A stretch of DNA of 64,000 nucleotides from Deltaproteobacteria bacterium. Its GTDB lineage: Bacteria > Desulfobacterota > Desulfomonilia > UBA1062. Positions 33,578 to 41,946 of this stretch are shown piece by piece. The translations under genes were made by a program, and so were the position numbers. Under the pieces are notes generated by a model. It did no database searches and was not told the DNA's origin. It saw nothing but the letters and a program-made list of their open reading frames with translations. The stretch lies in NCBI GenBank assembly GCA_018433085.1, contig JAHDRW010000022.1, positions 1 through 64,000 of the forward strand, read 5' to 3'. The stretch's first letter is position 1. The number at the start of each line of letters is the position of its first letter.

Positions 33578-34294
33578 ATGAAGAGATTTCTCGTATCCGG
33601 AGGGATCTTGGCCTTTTTTGTCCTCGTTTTTCTCCCGCAGCACTCCCTCTGCGCACCCAGGGCCGTACCGCAGGGCCCGGTCTTTGACGCAGGAGAGATA
33701 CCTCAGGGCAAGGATCTTACCCACGAGTTTCTGCTGAAGAATGCCGGTGATGAACCCCTGGTGTTCAAGGCCAGGCCGTGCTGAGGGGTCGATATCTCTG
33801 CCCCGGGCGGGCAGACCATAGAGCCGGGCAAGGAAGGGAAGATCGTGGTGAGGATATCCACCCGGTCATACACGAGTCAGGTTCTCAAGCAGATCAGGGT
33901 GGAAACCAACGACCCCGAGGCGGGCCTCGTCACCTTTACCCTGAAGGCGCAGGTCGTCGAGATACTCAAGGTGGCTCCCCGTCTGGTGAACTTCGGCAAG
34001 ATACTGCAGAATCAGACCTCTGTCCGGGAGCTCGTGTGCGAGAATCAGGGGAAGGACCCGGTCAGGGTTTTGTCGGTCGAGACAAGGCCTCCCACCCTGC
34101 TTTCCCTCGGGGGACAGGAGCCGTTCGTGTTAAAGCCGGGACAGAGCAGAGCGATCGTGGTAAAGCTGTCAAGCGGGTCATCCGAGGGGTACGTTCACGG
34201 ATACGTGAGGCTCAAGACCGACCTGGAGTTTCTTCCGGAAAAGATCGTCCGCGTCCGGGCCGATGTGAAGAAGAAGCAGGACCCCGGGCAGTGA
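33578..34294 (+). CDS. DUF1573 protein, probable selenoprotein with in-frame UGA (Sec69)
   Basis: Read through TGA at 33782-33784, the frame gives 238 residues. Residues 1-26 are a signal peptide (ILAFFVLVFLPQHSLCAP). The rest matches DUF1573 Ig-like domains: HEFLLKNAGDEPLVFKARPC, then TGA, then GVDISAPGGQTIEPGKEG. A second repeat starts at RLVNFGKILQNQTSVREL. In related proteins this loop reads KPGCGC; the UGA falls on the first Cys of that motif, giving Cys68-Sec69-Gly. A perfect 7-bp stem-loop lies 12 bases after the UGA, as expected for a bacterial SECIS. GGAGG precedes ATG 33578. The alternative is a nonsense mutation. Likely a periplasmic redox protein; function unknown. Confidence 0.72.
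33797..33815 (+). promoter_or_regulatory. Candidate bacterial SECIS stem-loop
   Basis: TCTGCCC (33797-33803) and GGGCAGA (33809-33815) pair perfectly around the loop CGGGC. The stem begins 12 bases after UGA 33782-33784. In E. coli fdhF the SelB-binding hairpin is placed at nearly the same distance. The loop lacks the GGU of the E. coli element, but bacterial SECIS loops vary between taxa. Confidence 0.6.
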
Positions 34295-34329
34295 CCTTCA
34301 GATGAGATAGACACGCAACCGGTGGCCCC

Positions 34330-35856
34330 ATGAAGAAGAGCACGAAGCGAAAGATCGCCACGGTCGGAGGGCTTACCGGAATCAGCCGCATCCTGGGATT
34401 TGTCCGGGACATGGTGATGGCGTGGCTCCTGGGGGCCGGCCTTCTGGCGGACGCGTTCATCGTGGCCTTCCGGATACCCAATCTCCTTCGCAGGTTCATG
34501 GCCGAGGGTGCGGTCAGCGTGGCCTTTGTTCCGGTGTTCGTGGAGTCCAAGGAAAAGGACGGCCTGGAAAAGGCCGTAGAGCTAACCCGCGGGGTATTCA
34601 CCCTGCTCTTTTTCTCCCTTGCCGGGCTGGTGATCCTGGGCGAGATCGTAGCACCCTTCATCGTGGCTCTCATCGCCCCGGGGTTTCTCGACCGGGAGAT
34701 TTTCGAGGTGACGGTACGTCTCACCCGGATTATGTTCCCCTTTATCCTGCTGATCGGAACCGGGGCCCTGCTCATGGGGGTTCTCAACTCCCTCGGGCAT
34801 TTCTCTGCACCCGCGGGCGCGCCCATTCTCCTGAATGTCTTCATGATCGGGATACCCGTTCTGTTCCATGTCGTGTACCCCGTGTTCTCCTCCCCGGCGG
34901 ACGCCTTCGCCTGGGGGGTGATCCTGGGGGGGGTCGCCCAGATCCTGCTGCAGATCGTGCCCTTGAGAAGGATGCGGATATCCGTGAGGCTCACGGGGAA
35001 TTTTTTCCACCCCCGGCTCAGACAGGTGCTCGGGCTCATGGGCGTGGCAGCGGTCGGGGCCTCGGTGTATCAGCTCAACGTCTTCATCGGGACCCTGCTT
35101 GCATCCCTGCTCTCCACGGGCAGCGTGTCGTATCTCTACTATGCGAACCGCATCGTCGAACTCCCGCTGGGGCTCTTTGCCTTTGCCGTCAGCAACGTGA
35201 TGCTCCCCTCGTTGAGCTCCGCGTATGCCCGGACCGATCACCAGGCCCTGCGCACGCTGACCGGAGAATCGCTCATCGCGGTCCTGCTCTTCACCATACC
35301 CGCGACCATCGGGATCATTGCGCTCGCGGAGCCGGTTTTCGCCGTGCTCTTCATGCGGGGCGCCTTCGGTCCGGAAGACGTGGCCGCCTCGGCACAGGCC
35401 CTGCGCATGTATGCCCTTGGACTGTGCGCGGTGGGAGTCTCCCGGGTTCTCACCCAGACCCTGTACGCCATGCAGCAGGCAAACCGGGTGGTAAGGACGG
35501 CCTGGATTTCGCTGGCGGTCAACGCCCTGCTCAGCGCGGCGCTCATGCCCTTCCTGAAGCACGCGGGCATCGCGCTGGCGAGCAGCGTATCCGTGGCCGT
35601 GCAGATGGTCCTGCTCTACCGGATACTCACCCGGCAGGGCATCACCCTGTCTCCGGAGATATGGTCCACCGTGGGGAAGATGGCGGGTGCCGTGGCGGCC
35701 ATGGGCGCCGGGCTGTTCTGGTTCGTGCGCATGGAGTTCTGGACCGAGGGTCTGACCCTCATGAGCCTTTCCCTGCTGATTTCTTCCATCGGGCTGGGGG
35801 CCGCTGTCTACTTCACCCTGCTGTGGATCATGGGAATGCGGTACTTTGGCAGATAA
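34330..35856 (+). CDS. murJ: Lipid II flippase MurJ
   Basis: A 508-residue MOP-superfamily membrane protein with about 14 helices that moves lipid II across the inner membrane for peptidoglycan synthesis. Typical features are GGLTGISRILGFVRDMVMAW, VAFRIPNLLRRFMAEGAVSV then AFVPVFVE, ILLNVFMIG, and SVSYLYYANRIVELPLGLFA. It has the family length and no defects. ATG 34330 lies 35 bases after the selenoprotein gene. Standard MurJ/MviN assignment. Confidence 0.95.
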   Translation: MKKSTKRKIATVGGLTGISRILGFVRDMVMAWLLGAGLLADAFIVAFRIPNLLRRFMAEGAVSVAFVPVFVESKEKDGLEKAVELTRGVFTLLFFSLAGLVILGEIVAPFIVALIAPGFLDREIFEVTVRLTRIMFPFILLIGTGALLMGVLNSLGHFSAPAGAPILLNVFMIGIPVLFHVVYPVFSSPADAFAWGVILGGVAQILLQIVPLRRMRISVRLTGNFFHPRLRQVLGLMGVAAVGASVYQLNVFIGTLLASLLSTGSVSYLYYANRIVELPLGLFAFAVSNVMLPSLSSAYARTDHQALRTLTGESLIAVLLFTIPATIGIIALAEPVFAVLFMRGAFGPEDVAASAQALRMYALGLCAVGVSRVLTQTLYAMQQANRVVRTAWISLAVNALLSAALMPFLKHAGIALASSVSVAVQMVLLYRILTRQGITLSPEIWSTVGKMAGAVAAMGAGLFWFVRMEFWTEGLTLMSLSLLISSIGLGAAVYFTLLWIMGMRYFGR

Positions 35857-35997
35857 TCCGGAGCAAAGACCACCCGAGAGAGGGTTTCCGACCCGTTCAC
35901 GAAGGGCTCCCCGATCAGTATGAAATTTCTTTCTTATAAAAAGTAATAAAAGTTCTTTCCCGCAGAACAGCTGTTTTGGCAGATACAGCGCACGACA

Positions 35998-36016
35998 ATA
36001 TAACCGTACGTTATAT
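35998..36016. promoter_or_regulatory. Inverted repeat upstream of the sigma-54 promoter
   Basis: ATATAAC and GTTATAT flank CGTAC, a 7-bp dyad ending 25 bases upstream of the sigma-54 box. A second dyad, AACAGCTGTT, lies at 35966-35975. Either could be an activator site, for instance for the NtrC-type regulator encoded at 38112-39485. This region (35857-36091) shows no coding sequence. Confidence 0.4.
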
Positions 36017-36041
36017 CGGGATATTTCAGGGTAGTGACCGG

Positions 36042-36057
36042 TGGCATTATGTTTGCT
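36042..36057 (+). promoter_or_regulatory. Sigma-54 (RpoN) promoter
   Basis: TGGCATTATGTTTGCT matches the consensus TGGCAC-G-N4-TTGCW at all but two positions, and the invariant GG and GC are separated by exactly ten bases. It lies 35 bases before the GTG of the small gene at 36092 and upstream of the HD-GYP-like gene. An NtrC-family activator gene is next door. Confidence 0.7.
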
Positions 36058-36091
36058 TAATGATCAAAATTAACAATTGGGTGGGGCAGCC

Positions 36092-36217
36092 GTGAGACTG
36101 ACGCGACGAGAAATACTTGAGCAGCTGGGAAGACTCGGTATTCGGGGACTCTCTGACCTGAAAAAGGCGTGCAGAGAGTTTGAGATCTACTGGGAATGCA
36201 TGCACTGCAATGTATGA
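36092..36217 (+). CDS. Small protein of 41 residues
   Basis: GTG 36092 to TGA 36217 encodes 41 residues, beginning MRLTRREILEQLGRLGIRGL and continuing SDLKKACREFEIYWECMHC. It is probably two amphipathic helices with two cysteines near the end. GGGTGGGG precedes the start at a suitable distance. It lies between a sigma-54 promoter and the GAF/HD-GYP-like gene, with 51 bases to the latter. No function recognised. The placement under a regulated promoter supports it as real, but it could also be a leader. Confidence 0.5.
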   Translation: MRLTRREILEQLGRLGIRGLSDLKKACREFEIYWECMHCNV

Positions 36218-36268
36218 AATGATCACTCTTGTTGATGAAATTACCCGATGGGGAGCTAACGGAGCACC

Positions 36269-38125
36269 ATGTGTAGTGATAGACTGACCAGGTACGTTAT
36301 CGATCAGACCTTGGAACTCTCCCCTGAGTTCATCAAGCAAAACGCCGGTGTGATTCCGCTGCTCTTCCAGGTGTCCCTTCTCTCCGAAGTGGATGTCCGC
36401 GTGGAGAAAATATCCGATCTTTTCCTGAACTTCGTCGAGCACGTCACCTCCTTCGACGCTGCGCTGGTATACATCTGGGCGCCGCAGAACGCATGGTTCT
36501 GCAGGGGATTGCAGGGGGAGGTTCCCGAGACCATCGAAAACGGCGACATCTTCACCTTTGCCGTCAGGGACACGGCAAAGCCCATTCTCATATCCGACGC
36601 GGGCGAGACCGGTCTGGGGGTACACGAGCTGCCGATCATGTTCCAGTCCATGATCGCGCTTCCCATTTACAAGGACACGAAGATCATCGGCTGCCTCGAG
36701 CTGTTCCGCAAGGCCGGCCCCTGTTTCGACGTGAACGACCTCGTGCTCATCAAACATCTTCTCCTGGGCTCGGAGAATATCCTGCAGCAGGTGATCAGCC
36801 CGGAGTCGGATTACGACGAGGTCCTGGACATCCGCACGGACGTGCCCCAGAAGCATGTTCTCCTGGATATCCTGAATCAGTACGAAGAGCTCTCCAAGCG
36901 CCTGTGCTTTCCGTTGAGCGTGGCGATCCTGGAGATAGAGGACCGGGACAAGTTCGGGCTCTACCAGCATATCCCCGAGGGCGTGAGGATGTTGAAGAGC
37001 CTGGCGAGAATGATCCAGGACGGGCTGAGACGCTACGACAAGGTGATCCGGTACGAAGAGCTGAGCTTTTTCGTGATACTTCCCGGGTGTTCGTCGCAGG
37101 ATGCCATCACCGCGCTGCACAATGCAACGCTCAATCTCGGGGCCGACCTCGCCAACAACATGACCATGGGAATCGCCACGCTGCCGGACGAGGCGCAGGA
37201 TGCCAAGGGGCTGATCAACCTTGCCCACCAGGCCCTGTCGCACGCGAAGAAGAAGGGCATCCACATGGCGCGGTATTCCCAGACAGGGGCCATAAAGCAG
37301 ACCAACACCTCGCTTGAGCTCAGGATGAAGAAAATCGTCAACGCAGGCCCTCACGTAGAGGTGCTCAACGACCTGCTGGATCTGCTCCGGATTCAGTGCC
37401 AGGCCGACGACATCTCCATCCGGAACGAGGCTCCCGGATCACCGGTGAACTGGCAGGGATACGACCTGGGATACATTCATCACCAGGGACTCTCGGAGGA
37501 TATCTACGAGTGGATCGTCACCTACATCACGCCTGCCTGGGCCGTGGCCCTGGGGCTCGACCCCGACATCCGCAACTGGTATCTCGGAATCCTCACCACT
37601 GCCTCCATTCTGAGCGATCTGAGGGCAGGATACCCCATGGGATACTCCATCGGGGTGGCGGACCAGATGTTCACCCTGGCAAAGGAGATGGGCAAGGGCG
37701 AGGCCCAGGCGGCGCAGTGGGCCAACTCTGCGCTGGCCGCCAATATCGGGTATCTCGGAATTCCCACGTCCATCTTCACCAAGGGGGAGATCACCCCCTT
37801 TGACAAGAAAAAGATCAGCGCCCACACCTTTATCGGGTCAAAGATTCTGCAAGACGTGTCCGTGCTCAACTGCGACAGCGATATCGTCATGTATCATCAC
37901 GAAAACATCGACGGAAGCGGATATCCCCGGGGGCTCAAGGGGGACGATATTCCGCTGGGCGCACGGGCCATGCGCGTTATCGACACCTACAATGCCATAA
38001 CCACTCCCCGGCTCTACCGGTTCCAGCTGAACCATCAGGAGGCGTTACGCGAGCTGTGCGCCATGTCCGGAAAGTCACTGGACCCGGACATCGCATCGCT
38101 GTTCGTGGACATTATCGGTTTTTGA
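36269..38125 (+). CDS. GAF / degenerate GGDEF / degenerate HD-GYP signalling protein
   Basis: A 618-residue cytoplasmic protein. Residues about 25-175 resemble a GAF sensor (VTSFDAALVYIWAPQNAWFC). Residues about 190-340 look like a GGDEF domain in which the signature is replaced by RYEELSFFVIL, so cyclase activity is unlikely. Residues about 370-618 are HD-GYP-like: YHHENIDGSGYPRGLKGDDI keeps HHE and the GYP motif, but the HD motif (normally HDIGK) reads ANIGY at residues 490-494. Loss of HD predicts no normal metal site. It may therefore be a c-di-GMP-binding or scaffold protein. It is likely transcribed from the sigma-54 promoter at 36042. Its 3' end overlaps the convergent response-regulator gene by 14 bases. 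Confidence 0.82.
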   Translation: MCSDRLTRYVIDQTLELSPEFIKQNAGVIPLLFQVSLLSEVDVRVEKISDLFLNFVEHVTSFDAALVYIWAPQNAWFCRGLQGEVPETIENGDIFTFAVRDTAKPILISDAGETGLGVHELPIMFQSMIALPIYKDTKIIGCLELFRKAGPCFDVNDLVLIKHLLLGSENILQQVISPESDYDEVLDIRTDVPQKHVLLDILNQYEELSKRLCFPLSVAILEIEDRDKFGLYQHIPEGVRMLKSLARMIQDGLRRYDKVIRYEELSFFVILPGCSSQDAITALHNATLNLGADLANNMTMGIATLPDEAQDAKGLINLAHQALSHAKKKGIHMARYSQTGAIKQTNTSLELRMKKIVNAGPHVEVLNDLLDLLRIQCQADDISIRNEAPGSPVNWQGYDLGYIHHQGLSEDIYEWIVTYITPAWAVALGLDPDIRNWYLGILTTASILSDLRAGYPMGYSIGVADQMFTLAKEMGKGEAQAAQWANSALAANIGYLGIPTSIFTKGEITPFDKKKISAHTFIGSKILQDVSVLNCDSDIVMYHHENIDGSGYPRGLKGDDIPLGARAMRVIDTYNAITTPRLYRFQLNHQEALRELCAMSGKSLDPDIASLFVDIIGF

Positions 38126-39485
38126 GCCACCGGGGGTGGGTGATCCCGTATTTCCGGATCTTGTAGTGGATCACCCTTTTGCTGACCCCGAGTGTTTCTG
38201 CGGCGTCTTTCTGAATCCAGTCGTTTCTCTTGAGCGCATCCAGGATGATTTCCTTTTCATTCAGGGCCAGAGACGAGAGGCCGCCATTGCCACCGCTCTC
38301 CTTTTCCGTACGGGGCTCGCCGCCCTGAATCGAGATATCGCCGGTCCGGACGACGCTACCGTCCGAGAGCAGGACCGCCCGCTCGATGCAGTTGCGAATC
38401 TCCCGGACATTTCCCGGCCAGTCGTAGGATCTGAGGAGATCGAGGGCGGCCCGGTCGATATCCATATCCGGCTTGTTGAACTCGATCGAGTATTTTCTCA
38501 TGAAATAGCGGACCAGGGGCTCGATGTCTTCCTTGCGTTCCCGGATGGGGGGGATAGGGATATTGACCACATTGATCCGGTAGTAAAGATCTTCCCGGAA
38601 CTTTCCTTCCTGGACCATCTGATAGAGGTCCTGGTTCGTTGCCGCGACGACCCGCACGTCCACCTTGATGGTGCGTTCTCCGCCCAGGCGCTCGAACTCC
38701 CGCTCCTCGAGAACCCTCAGGATCTTCGACTGCAGCGATACGTCCATGTCCCCGATCTCGTCGAGGAAAATGGTCCCCATGTTGGCCTGCTCGAACCTTC
38801 CTGTCCGCAGCTTCACCGCCCCGGTAAAGGCGCCTCTCTCGTGGCCGAAGAGCTCGCTTTCCAGGATGTTCTGGGGCAGAGCGGCACAGTTGACCTGAAC
38901 GAAGTTGTTGCCCGAGCGGTTGGAGTTGTGATGGATGGCCCCTGCAATGAGTCCCTTGCCCACCCCTGTCTCGCCGGTGAGCAGGAGGGTCGAGTCGGCC
39001 TTTGCCACCTTCTCCGCCATGTTCAGGACCTTTTTCAGTGACGGGCTGATTCCGATGATGTCCGATGTGCGGTAGATGATGTTCTCCTGGGTATGCCTGA
39101 GATAGTCGATCTCGTTTTTCATCCGTTTGAGCGCCAGGGCATCGTCCACCTTCTGAACGATCTCATGGAGACCGAAGGGCTTCTGGACGAAGTCCTGGGC
39201 TCCGTTCTTCATGGCCACCACCGCGGTGTCCACCGATGCGTAACCGGTCATGACAATGACAATAGTGGACTGATTGGACCCCTTGATCTTCTTGAGCAGC
39301 TCGATACCGTCCATTCCCGGCAGCTTGAGATCGGTGATGATGAGGTCGTAGATGTACTTGTTAATGCGCGCCATCGCGGCCTCGGCGTTCTCCACGAGCT
39401 CGACGACATGATTGTGCTTCTTCAGTTCCTGAAAGAGGATCTGCCCGAGGTTGATGTCGTCTTCGACTATGAGTATATGTGCCAT
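38112..39485 (-). CDS. Sigma-54-dependent response regulator (NtrC/AtoC family)
   Basis: A 457-residue activator. Residues 1-120 form a receiver (MAHILIVEDDINLGQILFQE, with the phospho-Asp in LIITDLKLPGMDG). Residues about 140-370 are the AAA+ domain: Walker A LLTGETGVGKGLIAGAIHHN, the sigma-54 loop GHERGAFTGAVKLRTG, Walker B GTIFLDEIGDM. The C-terminus is a Fis-type HTH (ILDALKRNDWIQKDAAETLG, then VSKRVIHYKIRKYGI). It opens RpoN promoters when phosphorylated. ATG 39485 has GGAAAC upstream; ATG 39500 is an alternative. No histidine kinase gene is adjacent, so the partner is elsewhere. The nearby sigma-54 promoter at 36042 is an obvious candidate target. Confidence 0.94.
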   Translation of the reverse strand: MAHILIVEDDINLGQILFQELKKHNHVVELVENAEAAMARINKYIYDLIITDLKLPGMDGIELLKKIKGSNQSTIVIVMTGYASVDTAVVAMKNGAQDFVQKPFGLHEIVQKVDDALALKRMKNEIDYLRHTQENIIYRTSDIIGISPSLKKVLNMAEKVAKADSTLLLTGETGVGKGLIAGAIHHNSNRSGNNFVQVNCAALPQNILESELFGHERGAFTGAVKLRTGRFEQANMGTIFLDEIGDMDVSLQSKILRVLEEREFERLGGERTIKVDVRVVAATNQDLYQMVQEGKFREDLYYRINVVNIPIPPIRERKEDIEPLVRYFMRKYSIEFNKPDMDIDRAALDLLRSYDWPGNVREIRNCIERAVLLSDGSVVRTGDISIQGGEPRTEKESGGNGGLSSLALNEKEIILDALKRNDWIQKDAAETLGVSKRVIHYKIRKYGITHPRWLKNR

Positions 39486-39699
39486 ATCAAGTGTTTCCAT
39501 CGGAAAATCGGATACAAAACTTTATCCCGGCGCTTTTTTTAAGGGGCCTGAAAAGAAAAGGCAGGTATAGGGATGCATATTCCTCGAAAAGGGATGGATG
39601 TTGACCATTTCCGCCGGGTATACTATTGATGTATCAGTAAGTCGGCCTTGGACAAGCAGAGAATGGAGTGTTTTTCAGCGCTTTCATTCTGGAGGGGAT

Positions 39700-40323
39700 A
39701 TGATAGTGCACACCGTGGTGGTGACCGAGTTCATGACCAATTGCTACATCGTGGCCGATGAGAGCACGAAGGAGGCAGTGGTCATCGATCCCGGGGGAGA
39801 CGGCCGGAAGGTTTTGCAGGAAATCGAGAACATGGGTGTGAACGTGAAGGCGGTGGTGAATACCCATGCCCATGTGGACCATATCGGTGCCCTGAAGGAT
39901 ATCAAAGATGCCCTGGGGGCTGAGATTATGCTCCATCAGGCCGAGTTGCCGGTTCTCAAGACCGCCTCGCGGATGGCAAGGCTTTTCGGCATCAGCATCG
40001 ATGAGCCGCCCGAGCCGGACCGCTTTCTGGCGGAGGGAGACGAAATCGCCTGCGGGAACATCACCCTGAAGGTGATCGAAACCCCGGGTCACTCTCCGGG
40101 CGGGATCTCCCTGCTCACCGCAGATGGAAAGACCTGCTTCGTGGGCGACACCCTATTCGCCGGCTCTATCGGGAGGACGGATTTGCCGGGAGGCGATTAT
40201 CATACCCTCATCGCATCCATCAAGACCAAGCTCATTCCCCTGGGCGATGACGTGAAGGTGCTCTCGGGACACGGACCGGCCACCACCATGGGGGTCGAGC
40301 GCAGATACAACCCATTCCTGTAA
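39700..40323 (+). CDS. MBL-fold hydrolase, glyoxalase II-like
   Basis: A 207-residue metallo-beta-lactamase-fold hydrolase: VVTEFMTNCYIVADESTKEA, VVIDPGGDGRKVLQEIEN, the metal motif VVNTHAHVDHIGALKDI, ETPGHSPGGISLLTADG, CFVGDTLFAGSIGRTDLPGG and VLSGHGPATTMGVERRYNPF. The short form without the C-terminal helical domain of true GloB indicates a thioester hydrolase or similar. ATG 39700 has GGAGGGG upstream. A lipoprotein gene starts 10 bases downstream, so this is the first gene of an operon that runs on into coaBC. Confidence 0.92.
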   Translation: MIVHTVVVTEFMTNCYIVADESTKEAVVIDPGGDGRKVLQEIENMGVNVKAVVNTHAHVDHIGALKDIKDALGAEIMLHQAELPVLKTASRMARLFGISIDEPPEPDRFLAEGDEIACGNITLKVIETPGHSPGGISLLTADGKTCFVGDTLFAGSIGRTDLPGGDYHTLIASIKTKLIPLGDDVKVLSGHGPATTMGVERRYNPFL

Positions 40324-40333
40324 GGGAGGAGCA

Positions 40334-40759
40334 ATGAAGAAGCTATACGTGGGCATGACGATTCTCGCACTCGGATTTCTTGTGCTGCCGGGCTGTGCGA
40401 GGATTCAGGAAACGTTTTCCGGCTCCATCGCCTCTCAGGAGGCCCGGCCGGTACCCCGGTATCTCGATTTCAGCGATGTCCTCCTTCCGGGAGAACTGAA
40501 CAAGGTCGCCCAGGAGAGCTACATCACCAACGGGTACGGTCGTCTCGTCCTCTCCGGCAGGCTGGAGGGCGAATCGCTCGCTCAGTACTTCGCGACCTCC
40601 ATGTATTCCGATGGATGGACCACACTGAACCAGTACAAATATAAAGGAGCAATCAAGCTCTTTTTCAAGAAAAGCGAGAGGATCGCAACCATTCTCATAA
40701 CCGAGAATCCTCTCGGAACACGGGTGGAGATATGGGCGGTACCCATGGGGAAGATTTAG
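40334..40759 (+). CDS. Lipoprotein of unknown function
   Basis: A 141-residue lipoprotein: MKKLYVGMTILALGFLVLPG, then the lipidated Cys21. The mature part begins ARIQETFSGS, and the conserved-looking core is YLDFSDVLLPGELNKVAQES, YGRLVLSGRLEGESLAQYFA and SDGWTTLNQYKYKGAIKLFF. The repeated pattern of a gel-like alpha-beta fold is reminiscent of small deltaproteobacterial lipoproteins of unknown role. AAGGGAGGAG precedes ATG 40334. Its end overlaps the coaBC start by 28 bases, so the genes are coupled. Confidence 0.82.
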   Translation: MKKLYVGMTILALGFLVLPGCARIQETFSGSIASQEARPVPRYLDFSDVLLPGELNKVAQESYITNGYGRLVLSGRLEGESLAQYFATSMYSDGWTTLNQYKYKGAIKLFFKKSERIATILITENPLGTRVEIWAVPMGKI

Positions 40760-41946
40760 CCGGGAAGCAGGTCGTATACGGCATTACCGGAGGCATCGCG
40801 GCCTACAAGGCCCCCCTGATCGTCAGGGGACTGAAGTCCCTGGGGATCGACGTACGGGTGGTCATGACCGATGCGTCCCAATATTTCGTGACCCCCACCA
40901 CCCTCCAGACCCTCTCCGGCCGCCCCGTCTATACAGGGCTTTTCCCCGAAACGCCGCCCGGCGCCTTCGAGGTGGAGCACATCGCGCTTGCTGATCGGGC
41001 GGACCTTCTGCTCGTTGCCCCTGCCACCGCGGACTTCATCGCCAAGATGGCGCGCGGGGCCGCGGACGATCTCCTCTCGTGCGTGGCCCTGGCCACGAAG
41101 GCCCCCATCCTGGTCTGTCCGTCAATGAACGTGAATATGTATCTGCACCCCGCCACCAGGGAGAATCTCGACATTCTGCAAAAACGGGGGGTTTTCGTCC
41201 TCGAACCCGCCAGCGGAGAACTCGCGTGTGGATGGGAGGGCGCGGGACGCCTTCCCGAACCGGAGCGGATCGTGGCGGAGTCCAAGAAACTCCTCTACCA
41301 GAAGGATCTCGCCGGCATTTCGCTGCTCGCGACCTGCGGGCCTACCTGCGAGGATATCGATCCGGTCAGGTTCATCACCAACCGCTCAACCGGGAAGATG
41401 GGGGCGGCGCTGGTGGAGGCCGCTGGTTTAAGGGGAGCACGGGTGAAGGTGATCAGCGGGCCCGTGAACAGGGACTATGCCCCGTGGGCGGACGTGATCA
41501 TGGTGCGCTCCGCCGGGCAGATGCTCGACGCGGTCAGGGAAAACTTGAGCGGCGCGGACGTGCTCGTCATGGCGGCCGCGGTCGCGGACTATGTGCCCGA
41601 GACCTACCACGGGTCCAAGGTCAAGAAGGGCGACAAGCTCATTTCGCTGGAGCTCAAATCCAGCCCGGACATCCTGACGACCATCAGGCCCTTCAAGGAC
41701 GACAAATTCTTCGTGGGCTTCGCCGCCGAGACAGAGAATCTCTCCGAATCGGCCCGGAAAAAGCTCATGAACAAGGGGCTGGACATGATCGTGGCCAACC
41801 GGGTGGGAGAGTCGGGGACCGGGTTCGGCTCCGACACCAACAGCGGGCTGATCCTCTCTGAAGAGGGGGTGCTGGATCACTTCGAACAGGTCGAAAAAGA
41901 GGTGCTTGCGCACAGGATACTCGACTTTATCAGGGAACGGGTGTGA
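40732..41946 (+). CDS. coaBC: Phosphopantothenoylcysteine decarboxylase / phosphopantothenate-cysteine ligase
   Basis: A 404-residue bifunctional coenzyme A enzyme. Residues 1-190 form the FMN-dependent decarboxylase: VYGITGGIAAYKAPLIVRGL, HIALADRADLLLVAPATADF, and PSMNVNMYLHPATRENLDIL with the PxMNxxM motif. Residues about 195-404 are the CTP-dependent ligase: LATCGPTCEDIDPVRFITNR, STGKMGAALVEAAGLRGARV, MAAAVADYVPETYHGSKVKK and VGFAAETENL. ATG 40732 lies within the preceding lipoprotein gene. The 3' end overlaps the uracil-DNA glycosylase start by four bases. Confidence 0.95.
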   Translation: MGGTHGEDLAGKQVVYGITGGIAAYKAPLIVRGLKSLGIDVRVVMTDASQYFVTPTTLQTLSGRPVYTGLFPETPPGAFEVEHIALADRADLLLVAPATADFIAKMARGAADDLLSCVALATKAPILVCPSMNVNMYLHPATRENLDILQKRGVFVLEPASGELACGWEGAGRLPEPERIVAESKKLLYQKDLAGISLLATCGPTCEDIDPVRFITNRSTGKMGAALVEAAGLRGARVKVISGPVNRDYAPWADVIMVRSAGQMLDAVRENLSGADVLVMAAAVADYVPETYHGSKVKKGDKLISLELKSSPDILTTIRPFKDDKFFVGFAAETENLSESARKKLMNKGLDMIVANRVGESGTGFGSDTNSGLILSEEGVLDHFEQVEKEVLAHRILDFIRERV

